Positions 5,353 to 13,006 of a stretch of DNA of 22,336 nucleotides are shown here, piece after piece. A program made the translations under genes and the position numbers. Below the pieces are notes generated by a model. The model had not been told where the DNA came from. It searched no databases and saw only the letters and a list, made by a program, of their open reading frames with translations. The DNA comes from Bacillota bacterium (GTDB taxonomy: Bacteria; Bacillota; Clostridia; Acetivibrionales; DSM-1351): the NCBI GenBank assembly GCA_023433945.1, contig JAEYTP010000108.1:1-22336 (forward strand), read 5' to 3'. Position 1 is the first letter of the stretch; each line of letters starts with the position of its first letter.

Positions 5353-7017
5353 ATGGAAAAGCTAATGGAGATTACAGTCGGGAAATTATTAGATGAAATG
5401 GCACAGAGATACCCTAATCATGACTGTGTGCTCTATACCGACAGGCCATTTCGAAAGACATATAAAGAGTTTAATGACATATGCAACAAGGTTGCAAAAA
5501 GCTTTATGAAATTAGGTGTAAAAAAGGGAGAGCATGTTGCAATATGGGCAACAAATATTCCTGAGTGGATAATTACGCTTTTTGCTACAGCCAAGATTGG
5601 TGCCGTACTGGTAACTGTAAATACAAACTACAAGGTTTTTGAACTTGAATACCTGCTCAAGCAATCCGATTCAAGTACACTTGTTCTTATGGAAGGCTTT
5701 AAGGATTCTCACTACATAGAGATATTAAATGAGCTTTGCCCTGATCTCAAAAACTCTGAGCCAGGTAATTTCAAGAATGAAAATTTACCTTACCTCAAGA
5801 ATGTAATAAATGCTTGTGACGAAAAATATCCGGGAATGCTTCGCTGGAGTGATTTTGTGGAAATGGGTGCAGACATTTCTGATGAAGAATTGTATGCTAT
5901 TAGCAATTCACTTGATTACCATGATGTTATAAACATGCAGTACACATCAGGAACGACAGGTTTTCCAAAGGGTGTAATGCTCACTCATTACAACATAGTT
6001 AACAACGGAAGATGCATAGGCGATTGCATGAAGTTTACTCATGAAGATAAGCTCTGCATTCCTGTTCCATTCTTCCACTGTTTTGGGCTAGTGCTTGCGA
6101 TAATGGCATCTGTTACACATGGTACTACAATGGTTCCTATAGATGCTTACAATCCAAAGAAGGTAATGCATGCTTTGCAGACTGAGCGCTGTACGGCAGT
6201 CCATGGGGTACCTACAATGTTTATTGCAATGCTAGAGCATCCAGAGTTCAACAATTACGACTTCTCAGCTTTGAGAACGGGTATTATGGCGGGTTCACCT
6301 TGTCCTGTCAAGGTAATGCAGCAGGTTGTTGAAAAGATGAATATGAAAGAAATCACCATTGCATTTGGTCAGACTGAGGCATCGCCTGTTTGTACCCAGA
6401 CTAGAACGGATGATAGTTTGGAGTTGAGAGTTGCAACAGTAGGCCGAGCGCTTCCTTTTATAGAATGTAAGGTTATCGATCCTGAAACAAATATGGAAGT
6501 TCCTGCAGGAGTTGCAGGAGAATTTGTTGCAAGGGGTTATAACATAATGAAGGGCTATTATAATATGCCGGAGGCTACAGCACAGGCAATAGATGAGGAC
6601 GGCTGGCTCCACACAGGTGACCTTGCTACAAAGGATGAAAACGGATACTACAAGATTACCGGTAGAATAAAGGATATGATTATTCGTGGCGGTGAAAATA
6701 TTTATCCAAAGGAAATAGAAGAGTTTATTTACACACTGCCACAGGTTAAGGATGTTCAGGTTATCGGAGTTCCTTCAAAGCAGTATGGTGAAGAAATAAT
6801 GGCTTGTGTAATACTCAAAGAAGGCATTTCAATGACAGAAGACGATATAAAAAATGCTGTCAAAGCAAACATGGCTAGGCATAAGACTCCAAAATATGTG
6901 AGCTTTATGGAGAGCTTCCCAATGACTGCAAGCGGAAAGATTCAGAAGTACAAGATGCGTGAAAATGCTATTGTTGAGTTAGGTCTACAGGACGCTGCTG
7001 CCATTGAAACCGCTTGA
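5353..7017 (+). CDS. AMP-forming acyl-CoA synthetase (YngI/FadD-like)
   Basis: The protein has about 554 residues and belongs to the ANL superfamily. The P-loop TSGTTGFPKG is near residue 200. The aromatic/acyl region FGQTEASP is near 340, the adenylate-binding TGDLA near 425, the hinge GRIKDMIIRGGENIYP near 440-455 and the C-terminal catalytic lysine in SGKIQK near 530. It activates a carboxylic acid as acyl-AMP and then acyl-CoA. Similarity runs end to end with B. subtilis YngI, whose operon handles branched-chain acyl-CoA metabolism; the chain length here is not determinable. ATG triplets lie at 5344, 5347 and 5353. I chose 5353 because the GAAAGG site (5338-5343) is then 9 nt away and is too close to the others. 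It is the only gene behind the T-box, so its expression should rise when the cognate tRNA is uncharged. Confidence 0.9.
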   Translation: MEKLMEITVGKLLDEMAQRYPNHDCVLYTDRPFRKTYKEFNDICNKVAKSFMKLGVKKGEHVAIWATNIPEWIITLFATAKIGAVLVTVNTNYKVFELEYLLKQSDSSTLVLMEGFKDSHYIEILNELCPDLKNSEPGNFKNENLPYLKNVINACDEKYPGMLRWSDFVEMGADISDEELYAISNSLDYHDVINMQYTSGTTGFPKGVMLTHYNIVNNGRCIGDCMKFTHEDKLCIPVPFFHCFGLVLAIMASVTHGTTMVPIDAYNPKKVMHALQTERCTAVHGVPTMFIAMLEHPEFNNYDFSALRTGIMAGSPCPVKVMQQVVEKMNMKEITIAFGQTEASPVCTQTRTDDSLELRVATVGRALPFIECKVIDPETNMEVPAGVAGEFVARGYNIMKGYYNMPEATAQAIDEDGWLHTGDLATKDENGYYKITGRIKDMIIRGGENIYPKEIEEFIYTLPQVKDVQVIGVPSKQYGEEIMACVILKEGISMTEDDIKNAVKANMARHKTPKYVSFMESFPMTASGKIQKYKMRENAIVELGLQDAAAIETA

Positions 7018-7101
7018 TTATTTTTCTAATGATGACGATTAAATTATCTGATAACAATTAAGTTGTTATACGGAGAAAGTAAATATTTTTTAAAGATTAG
7101 G

Positions 7102-7160
7102 GCCTCCTAACTACCAAAGATTTGTATTTTTACTACAAATGGCGGATTAGGAGGCTTTGA
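7102..7160 (+). terminator. Probable terminator of the acyl-CoA synthetase gene
   Basis: GCCTCCTAA (7102-7110) pairs with TTAGGAGGC (7147-7155), followed by TTTG. An inner TTTGTA/TACAAA pairing (7121-7126/7134-7139) extends it. The T-run is short, so termination may be partial. Confidence 0.6.
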
Positions 7161-7351
7161 CTTATTCTTTAGCATGTTTTTGACGCTGGGACTGATTTTG
7201 TGATATGATTTATTAAGGTATGGACGCAGGTCTAGCTAATTTAAATAATTGTGCTAGATTAGTAGCATAGCAATATATAGCTTAGCTATAGCATAGTAAT
7301 TTATAACTTAGCTGAGATAAGTTAGTAGCTTATTAATCAATAACTTAGCTG

Positions 7352-7360
7352 TGTTATAAT
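7352..7360 (+). promoter_or_regulatory. Extended -10 promoter for the methyltransferase-rhomboid unit
   Basis: TGTTATAAT fits TG-n-TATAAT. It is 46 nt upstream of the start codon. No clear -35 is seen. Confidence 0.55.
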
Positions 7361-7406
7361 AAATTTATTGAGTTAAATGAAAATATAAAATTTTAAGAGG
7401 TGCTAT

Positions 7407-8678
7407 ATGTCCTTTGTAAATGATATTCAAAACAGAATACTTATCTTCGACGGTTCCATGGGGGTCATGCTCCAAAAAAATGGGCTTCCAAAGGGACATT
7501 GTCCAGAAGAGTGGAATATAAGCCATCCTGAAATTGTTTCAGAAATATATAAGGCATATAGGGATGCAGGGTCAGATATTATTCAGACAAATACCTTTCA
7601 ATCAAATAGAATTAAGCTGACAGAATACAAGCTTCAAGATAAGCTGTACCAAATAAACTATGACGCAGTAAAGATGGCAAAGGATATTATGCAACAAAAG
7701 GGGAGAGTTTCTGCTTCGGTTGGACCTCTTGGAAAATTGCTTGAACCGTTTGGAGAGCTTACCTTTGATTTGGCATACGATACTTTCAAGGAGCAGGTAA
7801 TTGCGCTTCGGGATGGTGGAGCAGATATTATAACTCTTGAGACCTTTACCGATGTAGCAGAGATGAGAATTGCCCTCTTAGCTGTTTTGGAAAATACCGA
7901 TTTACCTGTAATATGCTCAATGTCCTATGAGAAGAATGGCAAAACCTTGATGGGCACTGAACCTGAAATATGCGCAATTATTCTTTGCTCAATGGGCGCA
8001 ACCTTAGTGGGTACTAATTGCTCTTTTGGCGCAGAGCATATGTTGAAGATAGCAAAATGCTACCAAAATGTTGGAATACCGTTTAGCATGAAACCAAATG
8101 CTGGTATGCCTGAGACTATTGACGGAAAGCTAGTTTATTCTGAAACCCCAGAAAGCTTTTCTCAGTACACAAAGGAATTTGTAAAGTCCGGAGCAAGGCT
8201 TATAGGTGGTTGTTGCGGCACCACTCCGTTGTATATAGAAGCTGTAAAAAGAGAGGCTGAGGGGCTAGACGCTGTACAACATCAGCTAAATATTGATTAT
8301 ATAACTTCATCAGTGAGACGCATTGCATTTAGCGACTTGAGTTCTTCGGAAATTGGAACAATAAACATTACGGAGAATGATATCAGTGAAGTAACTGATG
8401 AGGCAATGGATCTGGCTTCTGATTGTGATGTGGCTATTATATCGGCACAATTTGAAGGCATGAGAGAAGGGTTACTAGCCGAGGCAGTATGTGAGGCTCA
8501 AACTTATATGAAGCAGCCTTTTATTATAAAGACTAATGATGGTGAACAGCTTAATGCTGCACTCAGAATATATAAGGGAAGAGCAGGGGTTATTATACCG
8601 CAGGATGATGCAGCTATTTTAGAGGTTGCACACAAATATGGGGCAGTTAATGTTGGAGGAAAATATATTGATGGATAA
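7407..8678 (+). CDS. Homocysteine S-methyltransferase domain protein (short MetH-like, no B12 domain)
   Basis: The protein has 423 residues. Residues 1-285 form a Pfam S-methyl_trans barrel: FDGSMGVMLQ, TNTFQSN, SVGPLGKLLEP, and zinc ligands C205 (GTNCSFGAEHM) plus C269/C270 (GGCCGTTP). This domain moves a methyl group to homocysteine. Residues 300-423 (DVAIISAQFEGMREG, PFIIKTNDGEQLNAALRIYKGRAGVI) resemble a shortened part of the pterin-binding barrel that follows in MetH. The rest of that barrel, the cobalamin domain and the activation domain are absent. It therefore needs a partner methyl carrier or a small methyl donor such as S-methylmethionine or betaine. ATG at 7407 has AGAGGTG 5 nt upstream. 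The stop overlaps the rhomboid gene by 8 bp, so the two share a message. The domain is sure; the methyl donor is not. Confidence 0.85.
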   Translation: MSFVNDIQNRILIFDGSMGVMLQKNGLPKGHCPEEWNISHPEIVSEIYKAYRDAGSDIIQTNTFQSNRIKLTEYKLQDKLYQINYDAVKMAKDIMQQKGRVSASVGPLGKLLEPFGELTFDLAYDTFKEQVIALRDGGADIITLETFTDVAEMRIALLAVLENTDLPVICSMSYEKNGKTLMGTEPEICAIILCSMGATLVGTNCSFGAEHMLKIAKCYQNVGIPFSMKPNAGMPETIDGKLVYSETPESFSQYTKEFVKSGARLIGGCCGTTPLYIEAVKREAEGLDAVQHQLNIDYITSSVRRIAFSDLSSSEIGTINITENDISEVTDEAMDLASDCDVAIISAQFEGMREGLLAEAVCEAQTYMKQPFIIKTNDGEQLNAALRIYKGRAGVIIPQDDAAILEVAHKYGAVNVGGKYIDG

Positions 8679-10236
8679 AAGGTTTATGGTTTCACTGACC
8701 AATTACTTGGTAGAGAAGGATTTTTATCTGCCAATAACGGGTGAAAACGAAGTGCCTGACTTCGAAGACGGCACTATCTACTTGATCAGGGAAAAACAGG
8801 GCAATTCAATAATGTTGGGTTTGATTGATGGAGATAGTCACTCACCTGAACAAATAAGAGAACTGCTTATTAAGGATGCCCAGGTTATAGAAAATATACA
8901 AGGCAGAAATGCTTATATATTTAAGGTATGCATTTTTAGTGAGCAGCCTTCCGAGGAATACATCAGGGTTTTGGAGGAAGGGCAAATAGAGCTTACACAG
9001 GATAGAAAATTCCTAAAATGCTTAAGTGTTAACCTTTCTAGTAAAAGAGTAGCTAAGCATTTTTCGGTACCTAATTATGATGCGGGAATAGTAAAATCTA
9101 TTGAGAAATTTCTGAAGAAGGATTATCAAAAGAGTAATGCTACTGCTGAGCAGATAAGTAAGCTGATTGAAAAGAGAAAAAGTGATTTTCAGGTAACGTA
9201 TAAGGTTCAGAAACCATTGATAACATATGCATTTATTGCTATAAATATTATCGTTTACTTTATACTGTCAAGTATGTCAAACCAATCACAGTTGGAGTAT
9301 CAAAAACTGCTTATTCAATACGGTTCAAAGGTAAATTCGCTAATCCTGGAGGGACAGTACTTTAGATTTATAACACCTATGTTTTTACATGGGGATATAG
9401 TACATTTGATGGTCAACTGTTATTCATTGTTTATAGTCGGCAGCCAGGTAGAAAGATTGATGGGCAGAGGAAAGTTTGTTGCTGTGTACTTTGTATCGGG
9501 AATACTGGGCAACATTGCAAGCTTTGCGTTTTCGACACATAGTTCAGTTGGAGCCTCTGGTGCGTTATTTGGACTTATGGGAGTGCTACTGTATTTTGTA
9601 ATAAAGAGACCAGCACTTTTAAAGAGCAGCTATGGTGCTAACCTCATTACAACCTTAATAATTAATATAACATATGGCTTTATGAATACTCAGATCGACA
9701 ATAATGCTCATCTGGGCGGTTTGTTGGGTGGCGTACTGTGCTCGGCTGCGATATATGAGCCAAAACCAAGTAAGAGTACAAAAACCGTTAAGCTTGTATC
9801 TGCTATCCTTTTGGTGGCAGTATTTATCGGTGGCTTGGCGTATAGCTTCAACAGCAGTATAAATTATTATGCAAAAAAGGTAGCAGAGGTTGAAAAATAT
9901 AATACAAATGAGCAATGGGAACAGTCAGAGCAGCTTGCAGAAGAGATTTTAGCTCAAAATCCTGATAGTAAAGCTCAAAAGGCTAGTCTTTTGTGGGATT
10001 TGATTTATTCAGAGGCAATGCAATCAAAATATGATCAGGCAGTAGAGCATGGGAAACAACTGGTCGAGGTCAGTCCAGCGGATGGTCATTACCTGCTAGG
10101 AGTTATATATTACGACATGAAGGAATATCAATTGGCTAAAAATGAGCTAGAAAATGCAAAGCAGGTTAATTCTCCATATAGCAACATTGATGTGTTGCTT
10201 GAGCAGATAAATCAGGCACTTAATCAAGCTAGCTAG
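8671..10236 (+). CDS. Rhomboid intramembrane serine protease with TPR tail (GluP/YqgP-like)
   Basis: The protein has 521 residues. About 1-175 is a soluble N-terminal domain. Six rhomboid helices span about 183-361: the HGDIVHLMVN loop with H245/N249, the catalytic Ser296 in GASGALFG and the partner His347 in NAHLGGLLGG. A seventh membrane helix lies at about 373-393, and TPR-like helical repeats fill 400-515. This order (soluble domain, rhomboid core, TPR) is that of B. subtilis GluP (YqgP), which cleaves membrane proteins and works with FtsH on a magnesium transporter. The ATG at 8671 is chosen over an upstream in-frame ATG at 8626 because GGAGGA (8655-8660) lies 10 nt before it and the 8626 start would overlap the preceding gene by 53 bp. 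The catalytic dyad is intact, so it should be active. The substrate is unknown. Confidence 0.92.
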   Translation: MDKRFMVSLTNYLVEKDFYLPITGENEVPDFEDGTIYLIREKQGNSIMLGLIDGDSHSPEQIRELLIKDAQVIENIQGRNAYIFKVCIFSEQPSEEYIRVLEEGQIELTQDRKFLKCLSVNLSSKRVAKHFSVPNYDAGIVKSIEKFLKKDYQKSNATAEQISKLIEKRKSDFQVTYKVQKPLITYAFIAINIIVYFILSSMSNQSQLEYQKLLIQYGSKVNSLILEGQYFRFITPMFLHGDIVHLMVNCYSLFIVGSQVERLMGRGKFVAVYFVSGILGNIASFAFSTHSSVGASGALFGLMGVLLYFVIKRPALLKSSYGANLITTLIINITYGFMNTQIDNNAHLGGLLGGVLCSAAIYEPKPSKSTKTVKLVSAILLVAVFIGGLAYSFNSSINYYAKKVAEVEKYNTNEQWEQSEQLAEEILAQNPDSKAQKASLLWDLIYSEAMQSKYDQAVEHGKQLVEVSPADGHYLLGVIYYDMKEYQLAKNELENAKQVNSPYSNIDVLLEQINQALNQAS

Positions 10237-10340
10237 AGTAGATAACTATGCGCTTAATAAAGCTAGCTAAAGTAGATAAATTAGATACTTAAGCAAGCTA
10301 GCGAGAGCAATCAGGCAATTAAGCAAACCAGTAAATCTAA
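10201..10340. repeat. Degenerate tandem repeat starting in the last codons of the rhomboid gene
   Basis: Units of about 30-35 bp begin near 10217, 10251, 10286 and 10316. Each carries a CxxTTAAxCAAGC-type block, and the first three have AGCTAGC followed by GAG/AAG. The first unit contains the stop codon. GAGCAGATAAATCAGG before the stop resembles GAGAGCAATCAGG near 10302-10315, which implies the array grew from the gene's 3' end. Confidence 0.75.
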
Positions 10341-10424
10341 AGATTTATGTTAGCTTGCTAGGAGGATGAATTAATAACGTTTAATGAATATGAAGGTTAA
10401 TAGTTAATTCAGATTGTAAGGGAA

Positions 10425-10476
10425 GCCCTTTTGATGAAATAGAGCGATAATCGCTGTTTCATTAAAGGGGTTTTTT
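10425..10476 (+). terminator. Rho-independent terminator after the rhomboid gene
   Basis: CCCTTTTGATGAAA pairs with TTTCATTAAAGGGG (one or two non-canonical pairs). An inner AGCGA/TCGCT forms the tip, followed by six T at 10471-10476. Confidence 0.88.
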
Positions 10477-10493
10477 GCACATTAAAAAAACTG

Positions 10494-10524
10494 TTGACTC
10501 TAACGTTACGTTATACCTTATTAT
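10494..10524 (+). promoter_or_regulatory. MerR-type promoter with 19-bp spacer and internal operator
   Basis: TTGACT (10494-10499) and TATTAT (10519-10524) are separated by 19 bp instead of 17. The spacer contains the inverted repeat TAACG-TTA-CGTTA (10501-10513). An over-long spacer with a central dyad is the hallmark of promoters that MerR-family activators untwist, and the word resembles sites of TipA/Mta-class regulators. The regulator encoded just downstream most likely activates its own synthesis here. Confidence 0.82.
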
Positions 10525-10569
10525 ATCAATATGAGCTGTGCAGTTTATAAAAAAGCGGAGGATTTAATG

Positions 10570-11304
10570 ATGAAAAACACTGTAAAGCAGATTTCAGAGC
10601 TAACAGGCATTAGTGTAAGGACGCTTCACTATTATGATGAGATAGGTCTGCTAGAGCCGAGCGAAATAACAGAAGCCGGATATAGATTGTATGATGAAAA
10701 ATGTCTTGAAAAGCTATGGCAAATTCTATTCTTTAGGGAACTGGAATTTCCTTTGGCTGATATAAAGAAAATAATGCTTAATCCGGCCTATGACAAGGAA
10801 ACGGCTCTAGAAAATCATAAAAATCTTCTGGTAATAAAAAGGAATAGAATAAATTGTTTGATTGCTTCAATTGAAGCAGCGATGAAAGGAGAAAATAAAA
10901 TGAACTTTAAGGAATTTGACATGTCCGAGTTTGAAAAAGCTCAGAAAGAATATCAGAGGGAGGCTGAACAAAGGTGGGGGGATACTGATAGCTATAAGCA
11001 GAGTAGGCAGAAAACTAGTACCTATAACAAAAACGATTGGGAAAGAATAAATGCCGACGCAGAAAGGATTTTCAGTGCCTTTGCAGCCAATATGGACAAA
11101 GCTCCCGATAGCCCAGAGGTACAGAAGCTTGTCGCTGATTGGCAAAATCATATTACAAAGTACTATTATGATTGTACCAAAGACATTTTAAGGGGTCTTG
11201 GCGAAATGTACATTGGTGACGAAAGATTTACAAAGAATATTGATAAAAATGGAGCAGGTGTTGCCGACTTTATGAATAGGGCGATAGCTGTATATTGCAA
11301 GTAA
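10570..11304 (+). CDS. MerR-family regulator with TipAS drug-binding domain
   Basis: The protein has about 244 residues. Residues 1-70 are the MerR winged helix (VKQISELTGISVRTLHYYDE, then GLLEP and GYRLYDEKCLEKL). Residues 70-115 are the dimerisation helix. Residues 125-244 match the TipAS antibiotic-recognition fold (RWGDTDSYKQS, W in NDWERI, PDSPEVQKLVADWQNHI, GLGEMYIGDERFT). Known TipA-class proteins bind thiopeptides or other multidrug ligands and activate transcription. ATG codons at 10567 and 10570 both fit GGAGG (10557-10561). I chose 10570 for its 8-nt spacing. An in-frame ATG at 10531 lies too close to the -10. No efflux pump or other target adjoins it, so autoregulation is the only visible output. 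Confidence 0.92.
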   Translation: MKNTVKQISELTGISVRTLHYYDEIGLLEPSEITEAGYRLYDEKCLEKLWQILFFRELEFPLADIKKIMLNPAYDKETALENHKNLLVIKRNRINCLIASIEAAMKGENKMNFKEFDMSEFEKAQKEYQREAEQRWGDTDSYKQSRQKTSTYNKNDWERINADAERIFSAFAANMDKAPDSPEVQKLVADWQNHITKYYYDCTKDILRGLGEMYIGDERFTKNIDKNGAGVADFMNRAIAVYCK

Positions 11305-11339
11305 GTCAACTGTTGTGCTTGATGATTTAGGCACAATTC

Positions 11340-12005
11340 TCAGTTACGCTCTGAAACCATTTTCAAAAAGTACCTATGAAAGCTGATATCCTCAGTTAAT
11401 TCGGGGTGAAATGAGGTGGCAAGCATGTTATTCTGACGGCAGGCAACTATTTTTCCCTCTAGTGACAGCAGAATATTGACTAAAGGACTAGCTTCAACAA
11501 TATATGGTGCTCTGATGAAGGTCAAGGGAATAGGGCTAGTTGACACTTCGGGTATTTTAACTGCTGTTGTAAAGCTTTCAAGTTGACGGCCGTAAGCATT
11601 TCTTTCTACAGTGATATCCATCACGCAAAGGTGCCTACGGTCGTCATTTACTATGTTTTTAGCAAGCAGTATCATGCCTGCACAGGTTCCCCATACAGGC
11701 ATTCCCTCATTTATTCTTTTAACCAAGTTCTCAATTAACCCGAACTCTTTCATAATATGGCCTATAGCTGTGCTCTCTCCTCCAGGAATAATTAAGCCGT
11801 CCAATGCATTTAGTTCATTAGCATACTTAACCTCAATTACGTTTTTACAGCCCGCCTGATGTAGCTTTTTGGTATGCTCTGATACCGCTCCTTGTAGTGC
11901 CAAAACACCAATTGTGGGAGAGCTTGAAGTGTTTCTCTGTATAGCAGTAGTCTGAGCCATAACAGCGTTTTTGGAATTAATAATGACAGGAGTTGCGATT
12001 GCCAT
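11340..12005 (-). CDS. pdxT: Pyridoxal 5'-phosphate synthase glutaminase subunit PdxT
   Basis: A class I glutaminase of 221 residues that releases ammonia from glutamine and channels it to PdxS. Visible motifs are IGVLALQGAVSEH (32-44), the oxyanion region IIPGGEST, the nucleophile C108 in WGTCAGM and H200/E202 in SFHPELTED. The ATG at 12003-12005 is chosen because AAAGGGG lies 8 nt upstream and the ATG follows the pdxS TAA after one base. The frame is open further upstream, but that would overlap pdxS. Even so, about 31 residues precede the usual start of the family (normally M-x-IGVLALQG). This extension is polar and rich in Ser, Thr, Asn and Ala, and has no obvious counterpart. The gene is coupled to pdxS. 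Confidence 0.94.
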   Translation of the reverse strand: MAIATPVIINSKNAVMAQTTAIQRNTSSSPTIGVLALQGAVSEHTKKLHQAGCKNVIEVKYANELNALDGLIIPGGESTAIGHIMKEFGLIENLVKRINEGMPVWGTCAGMILLAKNIVNDDRRHLCVMDITVERNAYGRQLESFTTAVKIPEVSTSPIPLTFIRAPYIVEASPLVNILLSLEGKIVACRQNNMLATSFHPELTEDISFHRYFLKMVSERN

Positions 12006-12006
12006 A

Positions 12007-12882
12007 TTACCAACCCCTTTGTGCATAACGGCTGTTTTCTGATAATTCACGGACATCTATTGAATCCATAGCAGTACCCAGTTCTTGAGATACTTCAGCA
12101 ATGATTTTGGCATCGTTGTAATATGTAGTAGCCTTTACTATAGCTTCGGCTCTCTTTTGAGGGTTTTCTGACTTGAAAATACCAGAGCCAACAAAAACAC
12201 CATCACAACCCAGCTGCATCATCAGCGCCGCATCAGCAGGTGTCGCGATACCCCCTGCCGCAAAATTGATTACCGGCAGCCTTCCGTTGTCGTGGACGTA
12301 CTGTATCAGATGAAACGGTGCACCCAATTCCTTGGCAATGGTCATAAGCTCTTCAGGGCTGGCACTCACAACACGTCTGATTTCCTTGTTGACTGTTCTC
12401 ATATGGCGCACTGCTTCGACAACATTGCCGGTGCCAGCTTCGCCCTTTGTTCTAATCATGGATGCACCTTCTCCAATACGTCTTAACGCTTCACCTAAGT
12501 TCTTGGCGCCGCAAACAAAGGGCACCTTGAAGGACCATTTGTCAATATGGTAATCCTCATCAGCAGGGGTGAGGACTTCACTCTCATCAATATAATCGAT
12601 GGACAGTGCCTCTAATATCTGTGCCTCCACAAAGTGACCAATTCTAACCTTTGCCATCACTGGAATGGATACTGCTGACTGTATTTCCTTTATCATCTTT
12701 GGGTCGGACATCCTTGCTACTCCACCCATTTTTCTGATATCGGAGGGAACTCTTTCTAATGCCATTACTGCCACGGCACCAGCCTTTTGTGCAATTTCTG
12801 CTTCCTTGGCAGTTACTACGTCCATGATAACTCCGCCTTTTAGCATTTGTGCTAGATTCTTGTTTAATTCATATCTCTCCAT
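12007..12882 (-). CDS. pdxS: Pyridoxal 5'-phosphate synthase lyase subunit PdxS
   Basis: The protein has 291 residues, the full family length. It condenses ribose/ribulose 5-phosphate, glyceraldehyde 3-phosphate and ammonia into PLP. It forms a dodecamer decorated by PdxT. Key residues are present: D21 (GGVIMDVV), the Schiff-base lysines K78 (PVMAKVRIGH) and K146 (MIRTKGEAGTGN), and the phosphate loops FAAGGIATPAD and FVGSGIF. ATG at 12880-12882 has AAAGGAG 8 nt upstream. It is the first gene of pdxST, transcribed away from the MocR-type regulator at 13387. Regulation by that neighbour is likely but inferred from the arrangement. Confidence 0.97.
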   Translation of the reverse strand: MERYELNKNLAQMLKGGVIMDVVTAKEAEIAQKAGAVAVMALERVPSDIRKMGGVARMSDPKMIKEIQSAVSIPVMAKVRIGHFVEAQILEALSIDYIDESEVLTPADEDYHIDKWSFKVPFVCGAKNLGEALRRIGEGASMIRTKGEAGTGNVVEAVRHMRTVNKEIRRVVSASPEELMTIAKELGAPFHLIQYVHDNGRLPVINFAAGGIATPADAALMMQLGCDGVFVGSGIFKSENPQKRAEAIVKATTYYNDAKIIAEVSQELGTAMDSIDVRELSENSRYAQRGW

Positions 12883-13006
12883 GCCTATTACTCCTTTTAA
12901 TTATTAATATTTATATTAAGCAAATAGAAAAGCTAGCTTTACACAAAGTAGCAATAATTTTATCTACCTAATGATCATTATTTTATTAAACCCTAATTTT
13001 AATTAA

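Larger units (their letters stand above)
7018..7406. other. Intergenic region with terminator, degenerate AT-rich repeats and a promoter
   Basis: This gap holds a probable terminator (7102-7160) and then AT-rich DNA. Between about 7230 and 7350 it repeats TAGCTTAGCT/AACTTAGCTG-like words, including the inverted pair TAACTTA...TAAGTTA around 7305-7325. An extended -10 (TGTTATAAT, 7352-7360) in front of the methyltransferase gene completes it. No SAM or B12 riboswitch signature is recognisable. Confidence 0.55.
10237..10569. other. Intergenic region between the rhomboid and MerR genes
   Basis: This stretch holds the repeat array (to about 10340), a strong terminator (10425-10476) and the MerR-type promoter (10494-10524). 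Between 10340 and 10420 an AGGAGG is visible near 10360, but no open frame of interest follows it. Confidence 0.6.

Noticed and set aside
7230..7350. Repeat family or riboswitch upstream of the methyltransferase gene
   Set aside because: TAGCT/AACTTAGCT words recur but have no fixed period, and no SAM or cobalamin riboswitch core is visible; kept only as a note on the intergenic region.
11313..11336. Terminator between the convergent MerR and pdxT genes
   Set aside because: TTGTGC/GCACAA gives only a 6-bp stem with a 12-nt loop and no T-run on either strand; too weak to call.
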